Shown here: positions 52,078 to 59,495 of the stretch, in pieces
Position numbering within the stretch: the stretch's first letter is position 1
Layout: each line of letters opens with the position of its first letter
From: Patescibacteria group bacterium
GTDB taxonomy: Bacteria > Patescibacteriota > Patescibacteriia > 2-12-FULL-60-25
NCBI GenBank assembly: GCA_028715505.1
Contig: JAQURS010000001.1
Coordinates: 163,799 to 227,798, forward strand
Direction of reading: 5' to 3'
Length of the DNA: 64,000 nucleotides
Translations under genes and position numbers: made by a program
Notes under the pieces: generated by a model
What the model was told of the DNA's origin: nothing
Databases searched by the model: none
What the model saw: only the letters and a program-made list of their open reading frames with translations

Positions 52078-52938
52078 ATGAGACGCTTTTTGATATCAAC
52101 TTTCATCTTGGCGGGAGGCTTGCTGGCCTGGACGGCAGCCCAAGCCACGGCCGTGGACATGAATAACGTGACGCTCAAGACGTCCAAAACGACCGTCACG
52201 GCCGACGGCATCGACCAGGCCACCATCAGCGTGGGAGTCAAAACGGTTAACTACCTGCCGGCTGAGGGCGTGACCGTTAAGCTCACGACTTCGCGCGGCA
52301 GCCTGGATGAAATCACCCCGGCCGAAGCCACGACTAATGGTTTCGGGTCAGCCCAATTCATCATGAGGTCGCTTAAAAACGGGTCGACAACGGTCAACGT
52401 TTACATCAACGGCCAACTGGTAAACAAAACCCTTGAAGTCACGTTCGCGAACGGTTTGGACGTGGGCTTGGCCGCGGGCAGCCTGATCAAAATCCCGAGC
52501 GACAACGACGAAAACACCTACGCCGATTCGGCCGTCTATTACTACGCCAACAACGGCCGGCGTTACGTCTTCCCGAACGAGAAAGTTTACTTCACTTGGT
52601 ATCCGTCCTTCGATAACGTGAGGATCCTTTCCATTGAAGACATGTCAAAGATCCCCATCGGCGGCAACATCACTTACCACCCGGGCGTTAAACCGGTTAA
52701 ATTCCAGACTGACGATAAAGTTTACGCGGTTTATAGGAACGGGGAGCTGCGATGGTTGAAGACCGAAGATACTGCCAGGGGAGTATACGGTTCGGATTGG
52801 ACTTCCAAAGTCGACGACATCAGTGAGGCTTTCTACGTCAACTACCGCTTCGGGACGCCTGTCGAAAATCCGATCGACTTTATGGCTGACACGATCGCGG
52901 GCAAATATTCGACCATAGAAAAAGACAAAGGGATATAA
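52078..52938 (+). CDS. exported protein with invasin-type Ig domain
   Basis: A 286-residue exported protein. Signal peptide about 1-23 (FLISTFILAGGLLAWTAAQATA). Residues about 27-125 form a Big_1/invasin-like domain (SKTTVTADGIDQATISVGVKT, GVTVKLTTSRGSL, TTNGFGSAQFIM). Residues about 140-265 are a module (TYADSAVYYYANNGRRYVFPN, KVYAVYRNGELRWLKTEDTA, YGSDWTSKVDDISEAFYVNY) that recurs in CPR surface proteins without assigned function. No anchor is visible, so it may be periplasmic or loosely surface-bound. It is convergent with rplS across a strong shared terminator. Confidence 0.8.
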   Translation: MRRFLISTFILAGGLLAWTAAQATAVDMNNVTLKTSKTTVTADGIDQATISVGVKTVNYLPAEGVTVKLTTSRGSLDEITPAEATTNGFGSAQFIMRSLKNGSTTVNVYINGQLVNKTLEVTFANGLDVGLAAGSLIKIPSDNDENTYADSAVYYYANNGRRYVFPNEKVYFTWYPSFDNVRILSIEDMSKIPIGGNITYHPGVKPVKFQTDDKVYAVYRNGELRWLKTEDTARGVYGSDWTSKVDDISEAFYVNYRFGTPVENPIDFMADTIAGKYSTIEKDKGI

Positions 52939-52969
52939 AAAAATTCCCCCGGTCGGGGGAATTTTTTTA
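52937..52969. terminator. bidirectional terminator, invasin-like gene / rplS
   Basis: AAAAAAATTCCCCC and its complement around a short GGTC loop, giving T-tracts on both strands; it contains the end of both stop codons. Confidence 0.85.
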
Positions 52970-53317
52970 TGCCGTTTTAACTTTGGGTTTGATTTCCTTA
53001 AGGTGTTTCTTGGATTTGCGTACAAAATTGATGACCTTGCGCCTGACTTTGATCTGGCTGACCAATTCAAGTTTGGCGATGGTCGGCAACTGGAGGGGGA
53101 AAATCTTTTCCACGCCCACGCCGTCGCTCGTTTTGCGGACGGTCATGGTCTTATGGAGACCGGCGCCGCGCACATTAAGCACAATGCCTTCATAGACCTG
53201 GATGCGTTCCTTTTCCTCGCCCTTGGGATTCTTTTCGCGGATTTTCTGGTGCACGCGAATCGTCATCCCTGAGCGGATGTCCTCGGCGTTAATGGTTGGG
53301 TAATTGGTTGTAGCCAT
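52967..53317 (-). CDS. rplS: 50S ribosomal protein L19
   Basis: A 116-residue ribosomal protein at the subunit interface. [57 protein letters not shown] and [21 protein letters not shown] follow the family closely. It is the last gene of an operon with the cytidylate-kinase-like and pseudouridine-synthase genes, 20 bp after the former. Confidence 0.97.
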   Translation of the reverse strand: MATTNYPTINAEDIRSGMTIRVHQKIREKNPKGEEKERIQVYEGIVLNVRGAGLHKTMTVRKTSDGVGVEKIFPLQLPTIAKLELVSQIKVRRKVINFVRKSKKHLKEIKPKVKTA

Positions 53318-53337
53318 ATTTTTGCTGTGCGGGCATG

Positions 53338-53907
53338 TTACATGTTAGCCCCTTGGGAGTCAAGTATTGGCTCAAGGGAGGCAAAAACCCGGTTGGCCGC
53401 CTCTTCGGCGCTTTTAAACGGGGTGGTGTCCAAAACCAGGTCGTAATGGTTTTTGTCCAGGTAATCGATCCCGTATATCTTTTGGTACCGACGGACGTCC
53501 GAGGCCTTCCTGGATTCGAGGGTTTTTTGGATTTCGGCCAAGTCTGAACTCACTTTCTCATCAGGCCGTTCGTCTTTGGAGGCCGATATGCGTTTGGCGG
53601 CTTCGGCCGGATCGCAGTCCAAAAATATTTTGAAAGAGTTTGGCATGAAATACCAGGAGAGCCGGCCTTCCATGACGAAATTTTTTTCTTTGGAGGCCAA
53701 TTCCTTTTGGTATTCGTCGGCCTTGGTGTCCGTCGAGCTGTCAGTCTCGCCCAGGACATTGAATTCATCCAAAGTCATGCCCTTTTCCATGGCCATCCTC
53801 CCGCGGAGCGCGCCGACCGAGTAAAAAGGATAGCCAAGCCTTTCGGCGATCATTTTGCCGACTGAGGTTTTACCCGAACCAGGGACGCCGGAAATAGTTA
53901 TGATCAT
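53338..53907 (-). CDS. cytidylate-kinase-like P-loop protein
   Basis: A 189-residue protein. [36 protein letters not shown] contains Walker [10 protein letters not shown] and the LGYPFYSVG segment typical of archaeal-type cytidylate kinases. [39 protein letters not shown], and [23 protein letters not shown] fit the cytidylate kinase family (cl. Cmk2-like). It would phosphorylate CMP/dCMP; the short form lacks the extra domain of bacterial CMK. Its ATG overlaps the stop of the upstream rluA-family gene (ATGA). Confidence 0.8.
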   Translation of the reverse strand: MIITISGVPGSGKTSVGKMIAERLGYPFYSVGALRGRMAMEKGMTLDEFNVLGETDSSTDTKADEYQKELASKEKNFVMEGRLSWYFMPNSFKIFLDCDPAEAAKRISASKDERPDEKVSSDLAEIQKTLESRKASDVRRYQKIYGIDYLDKNHYDLVLDTTPFKSAEEAANRVFASLEPILDSQGANM

Positions 53908-54833
53908 ATGAAATCTTTAAATGACGGATCAGGCGGGAGGCTAAAGGTCATTCTTTCGTGGTCCTTCGGATCGTCAAATGTCAGCTCGACGCTTTGTAGC
54001 ATGATGCGGCCAATGCGATCCGTTTTGATTTTTGATTTATAAAGTTCGTCTCCCACAACCGGGCAACCGATCGCGAAAAGATGGGCGCGGATCTGATGGG
54101 TGCGGCCGGAAAGGATTTCGACTTGGAGCAAAGAATATTTCTTAAGTTTTTTGATAACTTTGTAATGGGACCAGGCGGCCTTGCCCCGGCTTTCCGACTC
54201 AGGCCGGGCGGCCATGCGGGCTTTGGTGCCGGATCGGGCTATTCGGAAACGGATGTCGCCTTCTTCCTTGGGCGGAGCGCCGTGGACCAGGGCGAGATAA
54301 ACTTTTTTTGTGGCGTGATGCGCGAACTGTTGTTTCAAGTCGTCAAAAGCGTCCTGTGTTTTGGCCGCGACCATAAGCCCGCTTACGTCCTTATCCAGGC
54401 GATGGACTATGCCCGGCCTTTCCGGATCCTCGCCGACCTTGGCCAGGGGAGGGTAGTGCTCGATTAATAAATCAATCAGCGTTCCGTTTTTTTGTTGCGA
54501 ATCGGGATGGACCAAGAGCCCGGCCGGTTTGTTGACCACGATCCAGTCGGGCGTTTCTTTAACGATCAATTTGTCCAACTTAATATTTACCCGTTTTTCA
54601 ATTTCTCGAATTTTCTGGGCTTTAGCCGTGGCATGTATCTTGTATTCGATTTTGTCTCCAGTTTTCAAAAATGCATGGACCGAGGCTTGCTTGCCGTTGA
54701 TCAAACCCGCGCCGCCTTTCAACTGTTTGGCAATAGCGCTTCGCGTGGATTCCGTTAGTTTAGACGCCAAAAAAACGTCCAACCTTTCGCCGGCTTCGTT
54801 TGGTTTGATGATCCATTTATTTTGCATAGCCAT
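53904..54833 (-). CDS. RluA-family rRNA/tRNA pseudouridine synthase
   Basis: A 309-residue enzyme isomerising uridine in rRNA or tRNA. N-terminal S4-like RNA-binding domain (about 12-75), then the catalytic motif GIVHRLDKDVSGLMVAAKT with the conserved Asp, LVHGAPPKEEGDI, KAAWSHYKVIKK, and LLQVEILSGRTHQIRAHLFAIGCPVVGDELY. RluD-like from S4 domain and length, but the target cannot be set. Two ATGs (54833 and 54827) are both possible. Operon with the kinase-like gene and rplS. Confidence 0.9.
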   Translation of the reverse strand: MAMQNKWIIKPNEAGERLDVFLASKLTESTRSAIAKQLKGGAGLINGKQASVHAFLKTGDKIEYKIHATAKAQKIREIEKRVNIKLDKLIVKETPDWIVVNKPAGLLVHPDSQQKNGTLIDLLIEHYPPLAKVGEDPERPGIVHRLDKDVSGLMVAAKTQDAFDDLKQQFAHHATKKVYLALVHGAPPKEEGDIRFRIARSGTKARMAARPESESRGKAAWSHYKVIKKLKKYSLLQVEILSGRTHQIRAHLFAIGCPVVGDELYKSKIKTDRIGRIMLQSVELTFDDPKDHERMTFSLPPDPSFKDFI

Positions 54834-54852
54834 AGATTACATGAGACCAGGT

Positions 54853-54874
54853 AAAAAAAGAAGCCCGTTGGGGC
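54853..54874 (-). terminator. terminator of orphan gene 54884-55324
   Basis: On the minus strand GCCC-CAAC-GGGC followed by TTCTTTTTTT. Confidence 0.65.
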
Positions 54875-54883
54875 AAGTCGCGG

Positions 54884-55324
54884 TCACTTGAGCTTGTGGC
54901 CTTCGAGGGCGCACTTGGAGCGCACGCGCCGGCCGATTTCGGCCCGGCAATCTTCCATGATCCGCAGGGCGCAGCGGTGAAGGAATCCCACCGCCTTTCT
55001 GATCATTTCAGGCCGGTGAAAGGCGGCCGCCAAAGTGTCGGATTGTTTGGTGAGATTGTTTTGGTACCTGACAATCCACGGAAATATATCGCACGTCCCT
55101 TCGCGTTCACTCAGGAAAAGTTCCATTTGCCTCACGCCCGCTTCGCTTGGCTCTTGCGCGCACAGAGGCTTGCTAAAAGCCTGAGGCCTGAGATTCACCA
55201 GGCAAATGATGATGCCCAGGAAACTGCCGTCTTCGCGCAGTTCTTGATATTGATCCAGCAAAGGCCTGAGTTCTTTCTCGAGAGGAGGGTATTCAATGAA
55301 CAATGTCGCGTATCGGTCTAGCAT
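54884..55324 (-). CDS. orphan helical protein with strong Shine-Dalgarno
   Basis: A 146-residue soluble, helical protein of unknown family. MLDRYATLFIEYPPLEKELRPLLDQY and a run of leucine/charge-rich helices; four cysteines (CLVN, LCAQ, TCDIF, HRCAL) do not form an obvious metal site. ATG at 55322-55324 is preceded by AGGAGG, and a TTGACA-17-TATGAA promoter gives a leader of about 15 nt. Its own terminator follows. Another member of the Shine-Dalgarno-led unit set. Confidence 0.6.
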   Translation of the reverse strand: MLDRYATLFIEYPPLEKELRPLLDQYQELREDGSFLGIIICLVNLRPQAFSKPLCAQEPSEAGVRQMELFLSEREGTCDIFPWIVRYQNNLTKQSDTLAAAFHRPEMIRKAVGFLHRCALRIMEDCRAEIGRRVRSKCALEGHKLK

Positions 55325-55344
55325 GGAGCGCCTCCTGATGTAGG

Positions 55345-55395
55345 TTCATAACCCCGGAAGGCCTTTTTGTCAAGCTTTGGACCCGGTTATATAAT
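55345..55395. promoter_or_regulatory. divergent promoters overlapping at the -35 box
   Basis: Minus: TTGACA (complement of 55368-55373), 17 bp, TATGAA (complement of 55345-55350). Plus: TTGTCA (55367-55372), 17 bp, TATAAT (55390-55395), 8 nt before the ATG of the next gene. The TTGTCAA core is read in both directions. Confidence 0.75.
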
Positions 55396-55403
55396 CCAGC
55401 CAT

Positions 55404-56060
55404 ATGTCCAAAAAGATCGAAACCCCATCCGTCTCGGCCTCAAGGGAGACCTTGCCTTACGGCGGCGATAAAGCCGATTGGGAAGCCACGCAGGTTATTG
55501 GTAGTTTGCCTGATTCCCCCAAGGTCATCGCTTACGCCTTGCTTAGTCCGGCGGAGCTGGAGGAATACCATCCGGAAGGTGAGGAAGCCGGCTTTGTTGA
55601 GAAAGCCAAATACAAGCAGTCCAAAGGTAGGACCCCGACCTTGAGGTTGGATCTCGGAAAGGAAAGGAAGACTAAGGACGGGGAGAATGGCAAAGAGCCG
55701 GTTAATGTCTTGGAAAAACAGGATGAGGCTAAAAAGAAATTAAGAGCTTTCCTCAAAAGGGAAAGTAAAATTTGGAAAGAGTTGGAGGATGAAGAGGCGA
55801 AATTGGGAGATAAGGATTCCGAAGCTTTGGAACAGGACAAGAATTTTGTGCTTCATGAGATGTCCGGACTCGCGGAGCTCTTCATGAAGTTCGGCGATGA
55901 GTACCAAGGAAGATTAAACGCCGGAGCCGAACAACTTTATTTCGAAATCTGCCGCCGAGAGGGGATTGATGAAGAGCTGGCCGAAAAAGCCTGGAATATG
56001 GCCTTGAAAAACAGCGTCAGCGACCTCCCGAAATCCAAAAAAGCGAGCTCGATCCGCTAA
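55404..56060 (+). CDS. charged helical protein, unknown
   Basis: A 218-residue highly charged protein without recognised family. A low-complexity N-terminus (SKKIETPSVSASRETLPYGGDKADWEATQV), a Lys/Glu-rich middle (KERKTKDGENGKEPVNVLEK, EAKKKLRAFLKRESKIWKELED) and a more ordered C-terminal third (FVLHEMSGLAELFMKFGDEY, EQLYFEICRREGIDEELAEK). No export signal. The message should be leaderless from the TATAAT at 55390. It resembles the style of the protein at 17667 but no alignment was possible. Confidence 0.65.
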   Translation: MSKKIETPSVSASRETLPYGGDKADWEATQVIGSLPDSPKVIAYALLSPAELEEYHPEGEEAGFVEKAKYKQSKGRTPTLRLDLGKERKTKDGENGKEPVNVLEKQDEAKKKLRAFLKRESKIWKELEDEEAKLGDKDSEALEQDKNFVLHEMSGLAELFMKFGDEYQGRLNAGAEQLYFEICRREGIDEELAEKAWNMALKNSVSDLPKSKKASSIR

Positions 56061-56097
56061 GCTTGGCCGGTTTGGACAGCTCTTCGGGCGCATTTAC

Positions 56098-56125
56098 TTG
56101 ACAAAGCTGCAGAATTTTATATTAT
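56098..56125 (+). promoter_or_regulatory. promoter of orphan gene 56169
   Basis: TTGACA (56098-56103), 16 bp, TATTAT (56120-56125); leader of about 37 nt carrying TTTGGAGG. Confidence 0.65.
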
Positions 56126-56168
56126 GTATGCTCGTCGTTTTGACGATCGTACCTTTGGAGGTAGAGAG

Positions 56169-56678
56169 ATGGAAGAAAACCAGCGGGAAATTCGGTCCCG
56201 ATTCGAAGATGTCTTCAGGATACAGAAAGAATCTGAAACGCGTCTCATGAGGCTGGCTGACATGATCATCGTCACCCGTATCGGACGCGATGCGGAAGAC
56301 CAGTTGGGGCGCGAGGTCGAAACTGGTTTGACTCCTGAGCAGAGGGAAGAGGTCAGGAATCTGAGGGATGAGATCCGGATGGCCGTGGAAGCCATTCGAC
56401 AGGCTTTTCTTGGGCGGTTCAAGCCCAAGTTCGCCTCTCTCTTCCTGATCGCGGAACGTTCCGCTTATCACAGCGTAAGCTTGAGCGCCGTCTACCAATG
56501 CGCGCAGTTGGCCCGTGATGCCGTGGGTTTGGATCCCGACGAGCTCGACGATGTCCAGCGCGCGGCCAAAATGGTTGATTTCAAGTTCAAGCATTCGTCT
56601 CCCAACTCCTCCCCGCCTCCTCCGCCTTCCTCGACCGAACAGGCTGAGCCTGCCGATTTGGTCGCTGTGGCGTCTTGA
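56169..56678 (+). CDS. orphan helical protein with strong Shine-Dalgarno
   Basis: A 169-residue helical protein of unknown family. The frame opens at 56124 but that ATG sits on the transcription start; ATG 56169 follows TTTGGAGG. MEENQREIRSRFEDVFRIQKES, LRDEIRMAVEAIRQAFLGRF and SVSLSAVYQCAQLARDAVGL; the C-terminus is Pro/Ser-rich and disordered (SPNSSPPPPPSSTEQAEP). Followed by its own intrinsic terminator. Confidence 0.6.
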   Translation: MEENQREIRSRFEDVFRIQKESETRLMRLADMIIVTRIGRDAEDQLGREVETGLTPEQREEVRNLRDEIRMAVEAIRQAFLGRFKPKFASLFLIAERSAYHSVSLSAVYQCAQLARDAVGLDPDELDDVQRAAKMVDFKFKHSSPNSSPPPPPSSTEQAEPADLVAVAS

Positions 56679-56699
56679 TGCCCTTTGGGGCAGTCTCGT

Positions 56700-56724
56700 G
56701 AGCCGTAATTCGGCTCTTTTTTAT
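56700..56724 (+). terminator. terminator of orphan gene 56169-56678
   Basis: GAGCCG-TAATT-CGGCTC followed by TTTTTT. Confidence 0.85.
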
Positions 56725-56791
56725 TCTTAATCCCCTTGTCCCCGTGAGCTAAGCTCAGCTTTGCCTTATCGAAGGGGGAGGTTCGAAGCTC

Positions 56792-56820
56792 TTGAAAAAA
56801 GTAAGAATTAGTAGTAAATT
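56792..56820 (+). promoter_or_regulatory. promoter of tRNA-Ile
   Basis: TTGAAA (56792-56797), 17 bp, TAAATT (56815-56820), 11 nt before the tRNA. Confidence 0.65.
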
Positions 56821-56831
56821 GTGCGCATTCC

Positions 56832-56906
56832 GGGCGCTTAGCTCAGCGGTAGAGCAGATGTCTTATACACATCGGGTCGTAGGTTCAAATCCTACAGCGC
56901 CCACCA
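56832..56906 (+). tRNA. tRNA-Ile (UAU)
   Basis: Cloverleaf: acceptor GGGCGCU / AGCGCCC, D-arm GCUC-AGCGGUA-GAGC, anticodon stem GAUGU / ACAUC around loop CUUAUAC, T-arm GUAGG-UUCAAAU-CCUAC, discriminator A, encoded CCA. The loop places UAU at positions 34-36, so it reads AUA isoleucine directly. Most bacteria instead use a CAU anticodon modified to lysidine by TilS. Confidence 0.9.
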
Positions 56907-56908
56907 TC

Positions 56909-56934
56909 AAAAAATTCCCTTTCGGGAATTTTTT
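56909..56934. terminator. bidirectional terminator, tRNA-Ile / rnhB
   Basis: AAAAAATTCCC-TTTC-GGGAATTTTTT between the tRNA and the convergent rnhB stop. Confidence 0.85.
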
Positions 56935-57649
56935 ATAATAAAGGTTGCATAAAATCCTCCGGCTCGGGCGGTTTGCAGGTCATCCAGGTCCAGCGCACGT
57001 GCGGGTCGTCTTTAGCCGCGGCGTGGACGTAATCAATGGAAAGGGGATCGTGGGCATAGCCGCAACCCACGTCGCGTCCAAGCGTCTCGCGCAACTCACG
57101 CATCAGCCGCTCGCGTTCAGCTTTTGCGATGATGCTGGCCGCTCCCACGTGCCTGTGCCAAAGGTCGGCTTCGTTTTCGGCTTTGAGCGAATTGATGTCC
57201 GGCCAGCCGGAAAGATATTGCAACAAACTTCGGAACGGCATGGTTTTGCGAACCGGCGCGTCCACCATAATCTCGGCCGGCGAATCGGGGTGCGCGGCGT
57301 GGAACTGTTTAATCAGTTCGGCCATGTATTTGATTTCAAGTCCGTTCAACGTCACGGACCGGTTACGCACGGCTTCGTCGATTTCCGGCGGTTGGATCAC
57401 TGCAATGGCGTGCCAACATCTTTCCCTCAAGGCTTCCGCCAGTTTGTCGCGTTTGCCGGGCGGGATGATTTTGCTGTCGGTCACGTTATGGGTCGCGCAC
57501 CAGCGCCGGTCTCGGTCGGTTAACGCGCAGATGGCGATGACCATCGGTCCGAGCACCGGCCCTCGCCCAGCTTCGTCCACGCCGGCGTACCTAAATTCAT
57601 CCGGAGTCGGTTGTTTACGTGGTGGCTTGATGGCTGGAGAACGGGACAT
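56933..57649 (-). CDS. rnhB: ribonuclease HII, archaeal-like
   Basis: A 238-residue enzyme that removes RNA from DNA-RNA hybrids. YAGVDEAGRGPVLGPMVIAICAL carries the catalytic D-E pair; VTDSKIIPPGKRD follows, and AEIMVDAPVRKT has the third acid. The C-terminal part NSLKAENEADLWHRHVGAASIIAKAERERLMRELRETLG and VGCGYAHDPLSIDYV resembles archaeal/eukaryotic RNase HII/H2A more than the typical bacterial form. A disordered basic N-terminus (MSRSPAIKPPRKQPTPDEF) is extra. It begins one nucleotide after the pepF stop, so the two form an operon. Confidence 0.92.
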   Translation of the reverse strand: MSRSPAIKPPRKQPTPDEFRYAGVDEAGRGPVLGPMVIAICALTDRDRRWCATHNVTDSKIIPPGKRDKLAEALRERCWHAIAVIQPPEIDEAVRNRSVTLNGLEIKYMAELIKQFHAAHPDSPAEIMVDAPVRKTMPFRSLLQYLSGWPDINSLKAENEADLWHRHVGAASIIAKAERERLMRELRETLGRDVGCGYAHDPLSIDYVHAAAKDDPHVRWTWMTCKPPEPEDFMQPLL

Positions 57650-57650
57650 A

Positions 57651-59417
57651 TTAGCTCAGACACTCATCGACCAATTTTTCCAAATACTCGAAACCTAATT
57701 TAAAGAATACGCCGTCATCCAAACCAAAACCCATGGTTCGCTTGAGAAGATCATCGGCTTTTTCCGATCCGCCGGCCGCCAAAAGCTCTTTAAAGCTGAT
57801 AGCGAATTCCCTTGGATTTTCTTCGTGTTTTTTAGCCAGGGCAAAGACTAAAAGTAAGCTCGCCGAATAGGTATAGCAATAGAAAGGATGGAAGAAAATG
57901 TGGCTGATGCGCGCCCACGTCCATTTTTCTTGGTCGGGATAGTCGATTGAATTCTCTCCCAAGGCGCGTTTGAGCCTGAGCCAGTTTTCCGCCAGCCAAT
58001 CCGCCGTTAAACCTTGTGCTTCGGCTTGCACGAAAGCTTGTTCCTCAAAGCGCGTAATGAGAGTTTGTTGGTAAATTGCGTTGGTTGAATGTTCGATGAA
58101 ATGGCGGAGGGCGGTTTTGTAGGCTTCGGGCGATTGTTCTTTCAATCTGCGCAAGAACAGTAACTCGCCAAATTGCGAAGCCGTCTCGGCTAAGATGAGT
58201 CCCGGATGGCGCTGGACCATTTTTTGCTTAGCGAATAGCAGGGCGTGCACGCCATGGCCGACTTCGTGCGCCAAAGTTGTGGCATTGGCCAGCTTGCCCT
58301 GGTAGCTCAAAAGCACAAATGGATGGTCGGGCGCGAACATGCAATAAGCCCCAACCGCTTTATGGGGGAGTGGTTTGGCGTGAACCCAGGAATTATCGAA
58401 AAACTTCTTGGAAAGTTCGCCTGATTCTGATCCCATGTCAGTGAAAGAACCCACGACCATGTCTTTAGCTTTGTCCCAGGCGATCTCGGTCGAAGCGTCC
58501 GACGCCAGGGGAGCGGCCATATCCGCGGCCGGCAAAGCCGTAGTGTTCATTTGTTTTGCTTTCCAAGCGAAGAAGCGCGTAAAGATCGGACGATGCTTTT
58601 CGGCCGCGGCTAAAAGCTCGGGCACGAAGCCGACGGGAAGGTCGTCACGATCGGCTACCCAGGAAAATATGTCGGGATACTTGCGCAGGTCTTTTTCGGT
58701 CAAAACGTTGCGGACCTGTTCGGTGTAGGCGAAGGTTAAATTCGGATTTTCCTTGGCGTAAGCTTCGCAACGGCGACCGTAAGCTTCTGATCTGATTTTC
58801 CGGTCAGGGTGTTCCAGTAAAACGCCAATCAAAGACGGCGTCAGCTCGACTTTTTGGCCGTCAACCTCCATTTCCCCGAAAGGCAGGCGCGGATTGAGCT
58901 GGTTTTCAAATCGCGCCCAAGCTTCGCGCTCACGCTGGAGCGTCAAAATCAAAAGACGTTCCTGGTCCTCAGGTAACAAGTGCGGTTTGACGCGCCTGGC
59001 TTGGCGGATGAATTCCATGAATTGCCCGGCCACGGGGTGATCTTTAAGGACGGACGCGTCTTCGTCCAAAAGTCCGGCCACCATGAGCGGAAAAAATGAA
59101 ATCTCCGATTCAGCTTGCGACAGTTTAGTTAGAATTTTTTGGTTGAAAGCCGCCGCTATTTGATCGGTCACGTCCTCATCCGAACGCAGGCGGGCATAGT
59201 CGGCCAATTTATGGCCTAGTATGGCGTGGCGATCGTAGGCTTCCAAGGCTTGATTCCAGGAGTTGGCGTCGATCGGCGGCTGGCCGAGCGCCTCCTTGAG
59301 GCTCGCGAGTGAGCGGCGCAGTTCATCCATGGCCGACAAATCGGATTGGATTTGCGGATCGTCAAAGCCGATATACTGGTCGGTCAGGTCCCAAGCGGGA
59401 AGTTTCGTTTCGCTCAT
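57651..59417 (-). CDS. pepF: oligoendopeptidase F-like M3 metallopeptidase
   Basis: A 588-residue cytosolic zinc peptidase of the M3B family that cleaves short peptides. The zinc motif is LAHEVGHGVHALLF (HExxH at about residue 385) with the third-ligand segment ILAETASQFGELLF. The N-terminal helical lobe (LPAWDLTDQYIGFDDPQIQSD) and GSFTDMGSESGELSKKFFDN, KPLPHKAVGAYC are typical. It can supply amino acids from imported peptides, which fits the nearby peptide-binding protein. TTGACG-17-TAAGCT ends 8 nt before the ATG. Confidence 0.94.
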   Translation of the reverse strand: MSETKLPAWDLTDQYIGFDDPQIQSDLSAMDELRRSLASLKEALGQPPIDANSWNQALEAYDRHAILGHKLADYARLRSDEDVTDQIAAAFNQKILTKLSQAESEISFFPLMVAGLLDEDASVLKDHPVAGQFMEFIRQARRVKPHLLPEDQERLLILTLQREREAWARFENQLNPRLPFGEMEVDGQKVELTPSLIGVLLEHPDRKIRSEAYGRRCEAYAKENPNLTFAYTEQVRNVLTEKDLRKYPDIFSWVADRDDLPVGFVPELLAAAEKHRPIFTRFFAWKAKQMNTTALPAADMAAPLASDASTEIAWDKAKDMVVGSFTDMGSESGELSKKFFDNSWVHAKPLPHKAVGAYCMFAPDHPFVLLSYQGKLANATTLAHEVGHGVHALLFAKQKMVQRHPGLILAETASQFGELLFLRRLKEQSPEAYKTALRHFIEHSTNAIYQQTLITRFEEQAFVQAEAQGLTADWLAENWLRLKRALGENSIDYPDQEKWTWARISHIFFHPFYCYTYSASLLLVFALAKKHEENPREFAISFKELLAAGGSEKADDLLKRTMGFGLDDGVFFKLGFEYLEKLVDECLS

Positions 59418-59425
59418 ATAGTCTT

Positions 59426-59488
59426 AGCTTAAGGCCCGTAAAACTTAACGTCAAACGCTTTGACGCATGGAGTATGGCGTATTAGACT
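59426..59488. promoter_or_regulatory. divergent promoters with palindromic -35 pair
   Basis: CGTCAA-ACGCT-TTGACG (59449-59465) contains the two -35 boxes as an inverted repeat. Plus: TTGACG (59460-59465), 17 bp, TAGACT (59483-59488), 7 nt to ATG. Minus: TTGACG (complement of 59449-59454), 17 bp, TAAGCT (complement of 59426-59431), 8 nt to the pepF ATG. Confidence 0.8.
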
Positions 59489-59495
59489 GGCTGAT

